The notes below the pieces were generated by a model that was given only the letters and a program-made list of their open reading frames with translations, was not told where the DNA came from and made no database searches. Both the position numbers and the translations under genes were made by a program. DNA of 64,000 nucleotides from Rhodoferax sp. BAB1 (GTDB taxonomy: Bacteria; Pseudomonadota; Gammaproteobacteria; Burkholderiales; Burkholderiaceae_C). This document shows positions 9,556-17,660 of the stretch, one piece after another. Every line of letters starts with the position of its first letter. Position 1 is the stretch's first letter. The stretch spans positions 144,001 to 208,000 of the forward strand of contig NZ_CP054424.1 in NCBI RefSeq assembly GCF_013334205.1, read 5' to 3'.

Positions 9556-10183
9556 CGAGCGAGTTGTCTTCCAGGTGCGAGGTGTCGGCCCAGCCCACCA
9601 GGGACAGACCTTCAGGCGTCCAGAGCAGGCGGTTCACGGCGGTGTTGCCGAGCTGCCAGGTGCGCGGGGCCTGCAGGTCCTGGCCGGTGGCAGCGCGGTA
9701 GAGCTGGTCCATCACGCCGCCGTGCGCCACCAGCACGATCTGCTGGCCCGGATGGCGCGCGGCCAGTTCGCGCAGGGTGTGCGTGATGCGCTCGCGCACC
9801 TGCAGCAGCGACTCGCCGCCGGCGGGTGCCCAGTGTGGTGTGCGTTTGCGCCAGTGTTCGGATTCCTCGGGCCAGGTCTGTTCGATCTCGACGTAGGTCT
9901 TGCCTTCGAAGATACCGAAGCCGCGTTCGCGCAGACCGGTGTGCGTGGCCAGCGGGGCGCCGGTGGCGGTGGCGATGGCCCGCGCGGTGTCGTGGGCGCG
10001 TTGCAGGTCGCTGCTGTAGACGGCGTGGATGGTGTCGCGCACGGCCAGGGCGCGCGCCAGCCGTGCGGCTTGCCAGCGGCCCGTGTCGTTGAGCGGGATG
10101 TCCAGGTGGCCCTGGATACGCGTGTCCACATTCCAGGCGGTTTCACCGTGGCGGATGGCGAGGATGCGTGTGGTTTTGTCCAT
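9539..10183 (-). CDS. Histidine phosphatase family protein (phosphoglycerate mutase-like)
   Basis: 214 aa. The catalytic RHGETAWN motif is at residues about 11-18 and the second histidine is in LVAHGGVMDQL. YSSDLQRAHDTARAIA and LRERGFGIFEGK are typical of cofactor-dependent mutase-like phosphatases such as GpmB or CobC-like proteins. The substrate cannot be told from sequence. It lies 14 bp after the lipoprotein gene and overlaps the next gene, inside a long same-strand run. Without cobalamin genes nearby, a CobC role is unlikely. Confidence 0.88.
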   Translation of the reverse strand: MDKTTRILAIRHGETAWNVDTRIQGHLDIPLNDTGRWQAARLARALAVRDTIHAVYSSDLQRAHDTARAIATATGAPLATHTGLRERGFGIFEGKTYVEIEQTWPEESEHWRKRTPHWAPAGGESLLQVRERITHTLRELAARHPGQQIVLVAHGGVMDQLYRAATGQDLQAPRTWQLGNTAVNRLLWTPEGLSLVGWADTSHLEDNSLDEIST

Positions 10184-10197
10184 CCTGGGGGGCAGGT

Positions 10198-10803
10198 TCA
10201 GCGCGGAATCTCGACCTTCACACGGCGCGCGCCGGCCGGCGGATCGGGAAAGTCTTTCAGGGCCGCGGCCAGCACCGCGCGCAGGATGTTGTAGCGGTCG
10301 TTCCAGGGCCCTTCGTGCAGGGCGCTGGTTTCATAAACGACCTGGTTGTTCTGGAGATCACGCAGCAGCAGGGTGGCCTCGTGGCGGTACTGGCTGGGCG
10401 GTGGGAAACGCATGCCCACGCCGGTACCGATGCCTATGCCCAGGTTGCCCGTGCCGATCATGATGGAGCCGCCCACACGCGGTCCGCTGTAGGGGCGGCC
10501 CCAGTCATCCACGTAGAAGGATTCCATGCGGGTCGTGATCTGCACGCTGTAGCGCGGGTTCTTGTCGTCGCGCACCAGGCCCACCTCGGTCAGTTCGGCC
10601 TCGGCGATGGCTTCCACCGTATCGGTCTCGACAGGATCGGTCTGCGAGGGCAGGCGTTCGAAGCGGTAGCGCGCACCGGCCTCGATGGCCGCGCCGCCGG
10701 TCGGTATGGCGGCCGTGGCGCGCACCTGGGATTCGACCAGCCGCAAACCCGAGCAGCCGCCGAGCAGCAGCGTGAGGGATAGCAGAAAGAGAAGCCGCTT
10801 CAT
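10198..10803 (-). CDS. DUF4136-like lipoprotein
   Basis: 201 aa. The N-terminus (MKRLLFLLSLTLLLGGCSG) is a lipoprotein signal with lipobox LGGC, so the mature protein starts with a lipidated Cys near residue 17. The body matches the DUF4136 layout: RYRFERLPSQ, then YSVQITTRMESFY, a glycine-rich turn region and a C-terminal LLRDLQNNQVVYETSA beta-strand pair. Function is unknown. The ATG at 10803 is two bases past the ttcA stop, so it is read with ttcA. Confidence 0.75.
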   Translation of the reverse strand: MKRLLFLLSLTLLLGGCSGLRLVESQVRATAAIPTGGAAIEAGARYRFERLPSQTDPVETDTVEAIAEAELTEVGLVRDDKNPRYSVQITTRMESFYVDDWGRPYSGPRVGGSIMIGTGNLGIGIGTGVGMRFPPPSQYRHEATLLLRDLQNNQVVYETSALHEGPWNDRYNILRAVLAAALKDFPDPPAGARRVKVEIPR

Positions 10804-10805
10804 TT

Positions 10806-11735
10806 TTACAGCGTCACCACCTGCACGCCGCCGGGCAGGCCGGGTGCAGCGGGCAGTTCTTCCTCGTCGAAGGCCAGGTCGCCGTTCGCGTCGGGCACGC
10901 CGGTGGCCTTCAGGTTCCTGAAGTCGTGCAGTTTCGCGTCCATCAGGTGCGAGGGCACCACGTTCTGCAGCGCGGTGAACATGGTCTCCAGCCGGCCGGG
11001 GAACTTCTTGTCCCACTCGCGCAGCAGGTTGCCGATCTGCTTGCGCTGCAGGTTCTCCTGGCTGCCGCACAGGGTGCAGGGGATGATGGGGAAAGCCTTG
11101 TGCTCGGCCCAGCGGATCAGGTCCTTCTCGACCACATAGGCCATGGGCCGGATCACGATGAATTCGCCGTTGTCGCTGGTGAGCTTCGGGGGCATGCCCT
11201 TCAACTTGCCGCCGAAGAACATGTTGAGGAAAAAGGTCTGCAGCATGTCGTCGCGGTGGTGGCCCAGGGCGAGCTTGTTGCACTTGAGCTGGCGCGCCAC
11301 GTTGTACAGGATGCCGCGGCGAAGACGGCTGCACAGGCTGCACATGGTCTTGCCCTCGGGGACCTTCTCCTTGACGATGGAATAGGTGTCCTGGGTCTCG
11401 ATGTGGAACTCGATGCCCAGCTTTTTCAGGTACTCGGGCAGGATGTGGTCGGGGAAACCGGGTTGTTTCTGGTCCAGGTTGACGGCCACCAGGGTGAAGT
11501 CGATGGGCGCACGGGCCTTGAGCTTCATGAGGATGTCCAGCATGCCGTAGCTGTCCTTGCCGCCGGACATGCAGACCATGACCCGGTCGCCTTCCTCGAT
11601 CATGTTGTAGTCCATGATGGCCTGGCCGACGTTGCGGCACAGGCGCTTTTCGAGCTTGTGCGTTTCGCGCTCGATCTTCAGGGCCTTGTCATTGCTGACG
11701 GCCGGTTCATTGTCTATCCAGACGGCACTCATCAT
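10806..11735 (-). CDS. ttcA: tRNA 2-thiocytidine biosynthesis protein TtcA
   Basis: 309 aa, the normal size. TtcA thiolates cytidine 32 of certain tRNAs using an ATP-pyrophosphatase loop and a [4Fe-4S] cluster. Visible are the PP-loop [15 protein letters not shown], the paired cysteines in [12 protein letters not shown] and a third Cys in [13 protein letters not shown]. The start [11 protein letters not shown] is followed by the usual [14 protein letters not shown]. It sits 63 bp after folB and directly before the lipoprotein gene. Confidence 0.95.
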   Translation of the reverse strand: MMSAVWIDNEPAVSNDKALKIERETHKLEKRLCRNVGQAIMDYNMIEEGDRVMVCMSGGKDSYGMLDILMKLKARAPIDFTLVAVNLDQKQPGFPDHILPEYLKKLGIEFHIETQDTYSIVKEKVPEGKTMCSLCSRLRRGILYNVARQLKCNKLALGHHRDDMLQTFFLNMFFGGKLKGMPPKLTSDNGEFIVIRPMAYVVEKDLIRWAEHKAFPIIPCTLCGSQENLQRKQIGNLLREWDKKFPGRLETMFTALQNVVPSHLMDAKLHDFRNLKATGVPDANGDLAFDEEELPAAPGLPGGVQVVTL

Positions 11736-11798
11736 TCACTCCATGGGCCGGTAGCCCGCTGGGGGTCAGAGCCCCCGTTCACTTGTTTGGTTCCGCGT

Positions 11799-12164
11799 TC
11801 ACCAGATGCCGGTTTCGGCGCGGATGGCGACTTCGCAGTCGTCGAAGATTTCCAGTTTGACGATCTTCACGCGCACGCCGATCACGCCGGGCAGCTGCAG
11901 CAGGCGGTCGGCCAGCTTGCCGATCATGCTTTCCAGCAGGTTCATGTGCTCGGAGCGGCATTCGTCGATGATGATCTGGCGCACCTTGCGGTAGTCCAGC
12001 ACGTGGTTGATGTCGTCGTCGTGCGGGCGCAACGGCTGCGGGCCGAGGTTGAGCTCGGCGTCGACCTGGATGGGCTGCGGGGCGGCCTTCTCGTGGTCGA
12101 GGATGCCCAGGTTGGCGTCGAAGCGCAAACCGGTGAGCGTGAGGATCTGGGTGCCTTTGGTCAT
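11799..12164 (-). CDS. folB: Dihydroneopterin aldolase
   Basis: 121 aa, the usual FolB size. The enzyme cleaves 7,8-dihydroneopterin to 6-hydroxymethyl-dihydropterin in folate synthesis. Visible are LTGLRFDANLGILDHEK at the N-terminus with the conserved Glu, the strand VLDYRKVRQIIIDE and the ESMIGKLADRLLQL helix. It lies 12 bp downstream of an SDR gene whose TGSAKRLGR motif fits a pteridine reductase, so both probably act on pterins. Confidence 0.9.
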   Translation of the reverse strand: MTKGTQILTLTGLRFDANLGILDHEKAAPQPIQVDAELNLGPQPLRPHDDDINHVLDYRKVRQIIIDECRSEHMNLLESMIGKLADRLLQLPGVIGVRVKIVKLEIFDDCEVAIRAETGIW

Positions 12165-12176
12165 GACGCGCTGCGC

Positions 12177-12935
12177 TTACATCATCGAAAAGTCGCGCGA
12201 AAAGCGCAAGAGGTGCTGGCCGCCGTCCACCAGCAGGGTGGTGCCGGTGATGGACGCGTTTTCCAGCGCAAATTTCACCGCGCCGGCCACGTCTTCGGGG
12301 GTGGAGGAGCGACCCAGCGGCGAGAGCTTGTGCAGGGCTTCGAACTTCTCCGGGCTCAGGTACTCGCTGGTCAGCGTCAGGCCGGGCGCCACGCCCACCA
12401 CACGTACGTCGGGCGCCAGGGCCATGGCCAGCATGGTGTTGGCCGCTTCCAGCGCCGCCTTGGACAGGGTGTAGCTCAGGAAATCCGGGTTCTGGTTCCA
12501 CAGCTTCTGGTCCAGCAGGTTGACCACGACCCCCTTGCCCGAACGCTCCCGCACATGCGTGTTCAGGGCCTGCGCCAGCAGGATGGGCGCGCCCGTGTTG
12601 GCGCGCAGGTGCTTTTCGAGCGCGGCGTAGCCGAAGGTCGCGGCACTGTCGTGCTCGAACAGGGCGGCGCTGTTGACCACCGCGTCGACCTGGCCGAAAT
12701 GCGCGACCACCCGCGGCAGCAGCGCGCGCACGGCGGCCTCATCGGCCAGATCGGCATCAAAGGCGGCGGCCGCAGTGAGCAAGTCGCAGTCGGCCACGGT
12801 CAACATGGCCTCGTCCACCGAGCCGCGGTAATGCACGGCCACCTGCCAGCCGGCCCGGGCCAGGGTGAGCGCGATCTCGCGGCCCAGGCGTTTGGCCGAG
12901 CCGGTCACGAGCACGGTGCGGGCGGGGGAGGACAT
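12177..12935 (-). CDS. SDR oxidoreductase, FolM/pteridine reductase-like
   Basis: 252 aa short-chain dehydrogenase. The N-terminal cofactor motif TGSAKRLGR has the arginine-containing TGxxxRxG form seen in pteridine reductases (PTR1, FolM) in place of the common TGxxxGxG. NSAALFEHD and the YTLSKAALE active-site Tyr/Lys are present. The neighbour folB supports a role reducing dihydropterins. The exact substrate is inferred from context. Confidence 0.78.
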   Translation of the reverse strand: MSSPARTVLVTGSAKRLGREIALTLARAGWQVAVHYRGSVDEAMLTVADCDLLTAAAAFDADLADEAAVRALLPRVVAHFGQVDAVVNSAALFEHDSAATFGYAALEKHLRANTGAPILLAQALNTHVRERSGKGVVVNLLDQKLWNQNPDFLSYTLSKAALEAANTMLAMALAPDVRVVGVAPGLTLTSEYLSPEKFEALHKLSPLGRSSTPEDVAGAVKFALENASITGTTLLVDGGQHLLRFSRDFSMM

Positions 12936-12950
12936 TGGAGGAGAATCGAG

Positions 12951-13213
12951 GGTCTGTTCACGCCATTTTTACATGTGCGAACGCGGTTAAAAAAGCGCCA
13001 ATCTAGGCGCGCGACGACGCTCAGGCTAAAGCCTGAGCTAGGAGTGCAACAACGAGTGGCGCTTTTTTAACCCCGTTCCCTTCGGGTTGCGGCCAAAAAG
13101 GCCATGCGGGGTGTTGCGCAGTCTAGCCGGAGATGACTCCGGCGGCGACTGCGCGCCTACCGCATGGCTTTTTTGTTCCGCAACGCATCATGCAAAAATG
13201 GCGTGAACAGACC
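12951..13213. repeat. Nested long inverted repeats in an intergenic region
   Basis: Outer arms of 25 bases (12951-12975 and 13189-13213) match at 24 of 25 positions as inverted copies. Inside them sit a perfect 16-bp pair (12985-13000 with 13057-13072), enclosing a 9-bp hairpin (13019-13038), and a further arm pair around 13095-13108 and 13160-13174, enclosing GCGCAGTC/GACTGCGC and CCGGAG/CTCCGG stems. No coding frame is convincing. The region could act as terminator and promoter barrier between divergent genes, or be a non-autonomous mobile palindrome. Confidence 0.85.
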
Positions 13214-13216
13214 CTT

Positions 13217-14308
13217 ATGAATACAGCCGACAGTTTAACGACCACCCTGACATCCCGCATGGTGCAAGCCGTCCAGGCGGCCGGGGGCTGGATCGGCTTT
13301 GACGATTTCATGAGCCGGGCCCTGTACACGCCGGGCCTGGGTTATTACGCCAATGACCTGCGCAAGCTCGGCCTCATGCCGGGTTCGGGCAGCGATTTCG
13401 TGACGGCGCCCGAACTCTCGCCCCTGTTCGGCCGTGCGTTGGCGGTGCAGGTGGGCCAGGCCCTGCAGCACACCCAGACCGACGAGGTCTGGGAGTTCGG
13501 CGCCGGTTCCGGGGCGCTGGCCCTGCAGTTGCTGGAAACCCTGGGCGAGCAGGTGCGCCGTTACACCATCGTCGACCTGTCGGGGGCGCTGCGGGTGCGC
13601 CAGCAGCAGGCCTTGCAGAAATTTGGCGACCGTGTGCACTGGGTCAGTGAACTGCCGGCCACGATGCAGGGCGTGGTGGTGGGCAACGAGGTGCTGGACG
13701 CCATGCCCGTGCAACTGCTCGCACGTGGTGGCGGCCTCTGGTACGAGCGGGGCGTGGCGCTGGCCGGTGATCGCTACGTCTGGGCCGACCGGCCGACGGC
13801 GCTGCGCCCACCCGTGGAGCCCGCCGGCGGGCACGATTACCTGACCGAGATCCATCTGCAGGCCGAGGCCTTCATCCGCACCCTGGCCGAGCGGCTACAG
13901 CGCGGCGCGGCCTTTTTCATCGACTACGGCTTCCCCGAGGGTGAGTACTACCATCCGCAACGCCATATGGGCACGGTCATGTGCCACCGCGGTCACCAGG
14001 CCGATGCCGATCCGCTCACCGACGTGGGGCTCAAGGACATCACGGCCCACGTCAACTTCACCGGCATCGCGCTGGCCGCGCAGGAGGCAGGCCTGTCGGC
14101 GCTGGGGTACTGTTCGCAGGCGCGTTTCCTGCTCAATTGCGGCCTGGCCCAGCTGATGGAGCAGGCCGAACTGCCGGCGCGCGCGCAGGCCCACAAGCTG
14201 GTCATGGAGCATGAGATGGGCGAGCTGTTCAAGGTCATCGGCCTGTGCACCGGCGAGCCCTGGTATGCCACGGGGTTTTCCGCCGGCGACCGTACCCACA
14301 CACTCTGA
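13217..14308 (+). CDS. MidA/NDUFAF7-type SAM-dependent methyltransferase
   Basis: 363 aa from ATG 13217; the open frame runs further upstream into the palindrome, so this start is preferred. The family opening IGFDDFMSRALYTPGLGYY and the DFVTAPELSPLFGRALA block are clear. The SAM site reads WEFGAGSGALALQLLE, followed by VGNEVLDAMPV and the DYGFPEGEYY motif. The mitochondrial relative NDUFAF7 methylates an arginine of complex I; bacterial targets are not firmly known. A tiny DUF2905 gene follows 14 bp later. Confidence 0.88.
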   Translation: MNTADSLTTTLTSRMVQAVQAAGGWIGFDDFMSRALYTPGLGYYANDLRKLGLMPGSGSDFVTAPELSPLFGRALAVQVGQALQHTQTDEVWEFGAGSGALALQLLETLGEQVRRYTIVDLSGALRVRQQQALQKFGDRVHWVSELPATMQGVVVGNEVLDAMPVQLLARGGGLWYERGVALAGDRYVWADRPTALRPPVEPAGGHDYLTEIHLQAEAFIRTLAERLQRGAAFFIDYGFPEGEYYHPQRHMGTVMCHRGHQADADPLTDVGLKDITAHVNFTGIALAAQEAGLSALGYCSQARFLLNCGLAQLMEQAELPARAQAHKLVMEHEMGELFKVIGLCTGEPWYATGFSAGDRTHTL

Positions 14309-14322
14309 ATCCGACACACACC

Positions 14323-14517
14323 ATGTTCCGCTGGCTGCTCGTCATCTTTTTCATCCTGCTGCTGGTCAACGCGGTCACGCCCTGGTTCAAGAAGATCGGT
14401 TTCGGCCGCCTGCCCGGTGACCTGAACTTCACGCTCTTCGGCCGCGAGTTCAACCTGCCTTTCACCACCACCATCCTGCTGAGCCTGGTGGCCGCGGGCA
14501 TTGCGCGCTTCATCTGA
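14323..14517 (+). CDS. DUF2905 family small membrane protein
   Basis: 64 aa. An N-terminal transmembrane helix (WLLVIFFILLLVNAVTP) is followed by GFGRLPGDLNF, the family signature, then a second hydrophobic segment ending IARFI. Function is unknown. The gene follows the methyltransferase by 14 bp, and the stop codon at 14515-14517 runs into the next palindromic element. Confidence 0.8.
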   Translation: MFRWLLVIFFILLLVNAVTPWFKKIGFGRLPGDLNFTLFGREFNLPFTTTILLSLVAAGIARFI

Positions 14518-14677
14518 GAGGCTGAGAGCAAATTGCCCATGGCCGCTCATCCCTCTCAAACGCCCCCACTCGGCGTTGCAAATGCTCGCCGTAGCCCGAG
14601 CTACGGCTGTGCTTTGCGCCTTGATTGGGAGCGTTTGCGTGGCCTGCTCGACCACGGTCAATTCACTCTCAGCCTCT
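14517..14677. repeat. Long imperfect palindrome (about 160 bp)
   Basis: The arms 14517-14535 and 14659-14677 are inverted copies matching at 17 of 19 positions. Inside are CAAACGC/GCGTTTG (14557-14563, 14631-14637) and a central 7-bp hairpin CCGTAGC/GCTACGG (14589-14606). It overlaps the last bases of the DUF2905 gene. The layout, including a TGCTCGCC core, resembles the element at 22434-22575, so both may be copies of one intergenic repeat family. It could end transcription before trxC. Confidence 0.75.
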
Positions 14678-14735
14678 GAGCCGGGCTTGAAACGGATACC
14701 CCTGCCCCCATACTGAGGGTTAGAAAGGGTTCACC

Positions 14736-15176
14736 ATGAGCGAAACGCGCCACATCGTCTGTCCGCATTGCCACACCACCAACCGCGTCCAGGTCGTGGA
14801 CTTGGCGAAGGCACCGGATTGCGGCAAATGCCATCAGCCCCTCTTCGCCGGTCAGCCGGTGGCGCTGGACGCGGCCTCTTTCGAGCGCCACATCGGCCGC
14901 AGCGAGCTGCCGGTGCTGGTGGACTTCTGGGCGCCCTGGTGCGGCCCCTGCCGCATGATGGCGCCGGCCTTCGAGCAGGCCGCGGCCCAGCTGGAGCCGC
15001 AGGTGCGCCTGGCCAAGGTGAACACCGAGGACGAGCAGGCCCTGGCGGCGCGCTTCAACATCCGCAGCATTCCCACGCTGGCGCTGTTTGTGGGCGGCCG
15101 TGAAGTCGCGCGGCAACCGGGTGCCATGACCTCGCCGGCCCAGATAACCGCCTGGGTGCGCCAGCACTTGCGCTAA
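14736..15176 (+). CDS. trxC: Thioredoxin 2 (TrxC)
   Basis: 146 aa. An N-terminal zinc-binding part with two CxxC pairs (VCPHCHTTNR and DCGKCHQPLF) precedes a full thioredoxin domain with active site FWAPWCGPCRMM. The combination defines TrxC, a cytoplasmic disulfide reductase linked to oxidative stress. Conserved RSIPTLALFVGG includes the cis-Pro loop. It stands alone between the palindrome and a convergent membrane protein gene. Confidence 0.95.
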   Translation: MSETRHIVCPHCHTTNRVQVVDLAKAPDCGKCHQPLFAGQPVALDAASFERHIGRSELPVLVDFWAPWCGPCRMMAPAFEQAAAQLEPQVRLAKVNTEDEQALAARFNIRSIPTLALFVGGREVARQPGAMTSPAQITAWVRQHLR

Positions 15177-15189
15177 GCGGGCGCCTGCT

Positions 15190-15597
15190 TCAGGCCTCGA
15201 TGGTCCACACGCGCGTACAGGCGCGGCAGCGCACCTCGGTGTGGCTGTTGCGCCTGTCTTCACTGACGATCTCGAAGCGCGCATAGGTGCCGCAGTCCGG
15301 ACAGTTAGCCTGGTTGGCCACTTCCTCGGCATGCATGAGCAGGTAGAGGTAACGTCGAAGCGACCACAGGCCGATGGCGCCACTGGCGATGAAAAGCAGC
15401 ACGTCGAGCAGCTTCTCGCCCAGGCTACCGCCCTGGAAGACCTCCAGCATGCCGATCAGCGCGATGCTGCACAGCAGGGTCAGCAGCAGGTGGGCGTGGC
15501 TGGAGAGCAGCTCGCGTTCGTACCACTTGCGAAAGCCGAAACGGCGCACGCCTTCAGCCAGAGGTGGGTTGAAGGGATTGCGGGGCGGCACGGGCAT
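15190..15597 (-). CDS. Small two-helix membrane protein with C-terminal zinc-ribbon motif
   Basis: 135 aa, no family recognised. Two transmembrane segments (about residues 35-55 and 64-85) are followed by a soluble tail with CPDCGTYARFE and VRCRACTRVW, two CxxC pairs that could hold zinc. The N-terminus is Pro-rich and cytoplasmic. It is convergent with trxC. Conservation of the four Cys suggests a real protein, but no role can be given. Confidence 0.65.
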   Translation of the reverse strand: MPVPPRNPFNPPLAEGVRRFGFRKWYERELLSSHAHLLLTLLCSIALIGMLEVFQGGSLGEKLLDVLLFIASGAIGLWSLRRYLYLLMHAEEVANQANCPDCGTYARFEIVSEDRRNSHTEVRCRACTRVWTIEA

Positions 15598-15663
15598 GCA
15601 GTCATCATGCGGCAGGCGCTGCGGCTTTGCCGGCGCGTCAAAGCAGCCGACTGCCGCAACGGG

Positions 15664-16929
15664 TTATTGGCTGTCCAGGCCCAGATGCTGCGCCACGGCC
15701 TGGGCACGGGCCGTGTGAATGATCTCACCCACCTTCTTGCCGCTGTGCCCCTGGGCCATGGCGTGCTCGGCGATGGCCTGCGTGGGCAGGGCCAGCACGG
15801 TCTCCAGCACACCCTGCAGGCGTGTCGCCTGCGGGTAGGGTTCCGCCTGCAGGCCCAGGCGGCCGCGGGCGTCGCACTCGCAGGCCAGCAGCACTTCGGC
15901 AAAACGCTGCGGCTTGCGGATGGCGTCGCAGCGCTCCAGCAGGCGCACCAGAGCGGCGGCGCCCAGCGTGCCGCTGCGGTGGATGTTGCCGTGCTCGCGC
16001 GCCACCACGTCGGCCAGTTCTGCGCAAGCGATGGGCACACGCAGGCGTTCGCACAGGCTTTTCAGGAGCCGGGCGCTGCGCTCCTCGTGGCCAATATGGC
16101 GCGGCAGCAGCTCTTCGGGTGTGGTGCCCTTGCCCAGGTCATGGCCCAGGCAGGCGAAACGCACGGTCAGCGGTGCGTTCAGTTGGGCGGCCATGTCCAG
16201 CACCATCATCAGGTGCAGACCGGTGTCGATCTCCGGGTGGTGCTGTTCGGGCTGCGGCACGCCCCAGAGGCGGTCCACCTCGGGCAGCAGTCGTTTCAGC
16301 GCGCCGCAGGTGCGCAGCACGTCGAACATGCGCGAAGGCTGTTCTTCCATCAGACCGCGACTGAGCTCCTGCCAGACACGCTCTGCCACCAGGTGGTCGA
16401 CCTCGCCGTCGTCCACCATGTGCTGCATCAGTTCCATGGTCTCGGGCGCCACCGTGAAATCGGTGAAGCGTGCGGACAGACGCGCCACGCGCAGGATGCG
16501 CACCGGGTCCTCGCGGAAGGCCGGCGTCACGTGGCGGAACACCCGGTGCTCGATGTCGCGCTGGCCGTGATAGGGATCGGTCAGGTGCGTGGCATCAAAA
16601 GAGCCGTCGGGCCGGCACTGGCTGCTGTGCACGGCGATGGCGTTGACGGTCAGGTCGCGCCGCGCCAGGTCTTCCTCCAGCGTCACCTCGGGCGAGGTGT
16701 GGATGGCGAAACCCTTGTAACCGCGCGCCGTCTTGCGCTCGGTGCGCGCCAGCGCGTGCTCTTCCTTGGTCACCGGGTGCAGGAAGACCGGGAAGTCCTT
16801 GCCCACGGGCACGAAACCCTGGGCGACCATCTCCTCGGGGGTGGTTCCCACCACCACCCAGTCGTGGTCCTGGACCGGCAAGCCGAGCAGGGCGTCGCGC
16901 ACGGCGCCACCCACCATATAGATCTGCAT
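15664..16929 (-). CDS. cca: Multifunctional CCA-adding tRNA nucleotidyltransferase
   Basis: 421 aa from ATG 16929. It adds or repairs the 3' CCA end of tRNA. The N-terminus has GGAVRDALLGLPVQDHDWVV with the catalytic Asp pair, then ARTERKTARGYKGF and RRDLTVNAIA. An HD phosphohydrolase domain (LGHDLGKGTTP, HIGHEERS) follows, as in the E. coli-type bifunctional enzyme. The longer open frame upstream of 16929 lacks homology. The GST gene ends 10 bp upstream. Confidence 0.95.
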   Translation of the reverse strand: MQIYMVGGAVRDALLGLPVQDHDWVVVGTTPEEMVAQGFVPVGKDFPVFLHPVTKEEHALARTERKTARGYKGFAIHTSPEVTLEEDLARRDLTVNAIAVHSSQCRPDGSFDATHLTDPYHGQRDIEHRVFRHVTPAFREDPVRILRVARLSARFTDFTVAPETMELMQHMVDDGEVDHLVAERVWQELSRGLMEEQPSRMFDVLRTCGALKRLLPEVDRLWGVPQPEQHHPEIDTGLHLMMVLDMAAQLNAPLTVRFACLGHDLGKGTTPEELLPRHIGHEERSARLLKSLCERLRVPIACAELADVVAREHGNIHRSGTLGAAALVRLLERCDAIRKPQRFAEVLLACECDARGRLGLQAEPYPQATRLQGVLETVLALPTQAIAEHAMAQGHSGKKVGEIIHTARAQAVAQHLGLDSQ

Positions 16930-16939
16930 GGCCTGCAGT

Positions 16940-17623
16940 CTAGCGTTTGAGCCGGTAGGGCTCTTCGAAAGCGCGGAAGTCGGCCTCAGCGCGGGCGTCG
17001 GCGATCCACGCCGCCACGCCGGACAGCGCCGCCACGCGCTCCACATAGGCGGCGATGGCCGGCGGCACCGGCAGGGCGTAGGTCTTCAGGCGCATGCAGA
17101 CCGGGGCGAAGTAGGCGTCGACGATGCTGAAGTTGCCGAACAGCAGCGGCCCGCCGTGGGCCTGGAGCAGTTCGCTCCACATGGTCACCAGACGCTCTAC
17201 ATCGGCGCGCACGGCGGGCTGGTCGCGCCAGATCAGGGCCCCGGTGTCGGGCAGCAAGGCCTCGATGTTCATCGTGCAGTGGCTACGCAGGGCGCTGAAA
17301 CCGGCGTGCATCTCGGCGCAGACGCTGCGCGCGCGGGCGCGGGCCGCCTTGTCCTTGGGCCAGAGCTGTTTCTCGGGGAATTGTTCGGCCAGGTATTCAG
17401 CGATGGCCAGGGTGTCCCAGATCACCAGCGCGTCGTCCTGCAGCACCGGCACCTTGCCCGTGGGCGTGAGGCCCGCCAGGGCCTGCTTGAACTGCGAGCC
17501 GGCATCGAAGGCATCGAAGCGCACCAGCTTTTCCTCGAAGGGGATGCCGGCCTGGCGCAGCAGCACCCAGGGCCGCATGGACCAGGACGAATAGTTCTTG
17601 TTGCCGATGGTGAGCTTGAGCAT
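16940..17623 (-). CDS. Glutathione S-transferase family protein
   Basis: 227 aa. The N-terminal thioredoxin-like half starts LTIGNKNYSSWSMRPWVLL, with the NYSSWS pattern of the YfcF/Zeta-like GST group, and has PVLQDDALVIWDTLAIAEYL for glutathione binding. The C-terminal half is all-helical (AEMHAGFSALRSH). ATG 17623 has AGGAGAGG upstream. The substrate is unknown. It precedes cca in the same direction by 10 bp. Confidence 0.85.
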   Translation of the reverse strand: MLKLTIGNKNYSSWSMRPWVLLRQAGIPFEEKLVRFDAFDAGSQFKQALAGLTPTGKVPVLQDDALVIWDTLAIAEYLAEQFPEKQLWPKDKAARARARSVCAEMHAGFSALRSHCTMNIEALLPDTGALIWRDQPAVRADVERLVTMWSELLQAHGGPLLFGNFSIVDAYFAPVCMRLKTYALPVPPAIAAYVERVAALSGVAAWIADARAEADFRAFEEPYRLKR

Positions 17624-17660
17624 GGCCTCTCCTGTCTGAAGAGCCCATGTTAGCGCGAGG

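Noticed and set aside
9539..10183. CobC (alpha-ribazole phosphatase)
   Set aside because: No cobalamin genes nearby; the family is too broad for that name.
10804..11640. N-terminal extension of the DUF4136-like lipoprotein frame
   Set aside because: It overlaps ttcA in another frame and would hide the lipoprotein signal at 10803.
10926..13070. 714-codon plus-strand open frame
   Set aside because: It is antisense to ttcA, folB and the SDR gene, which have clear motifs. High GC keeps the opposite frame open.
12951..13213. CRISPR array
   Set aside because: The repeats are inverted and unequal, with no regular spacers.
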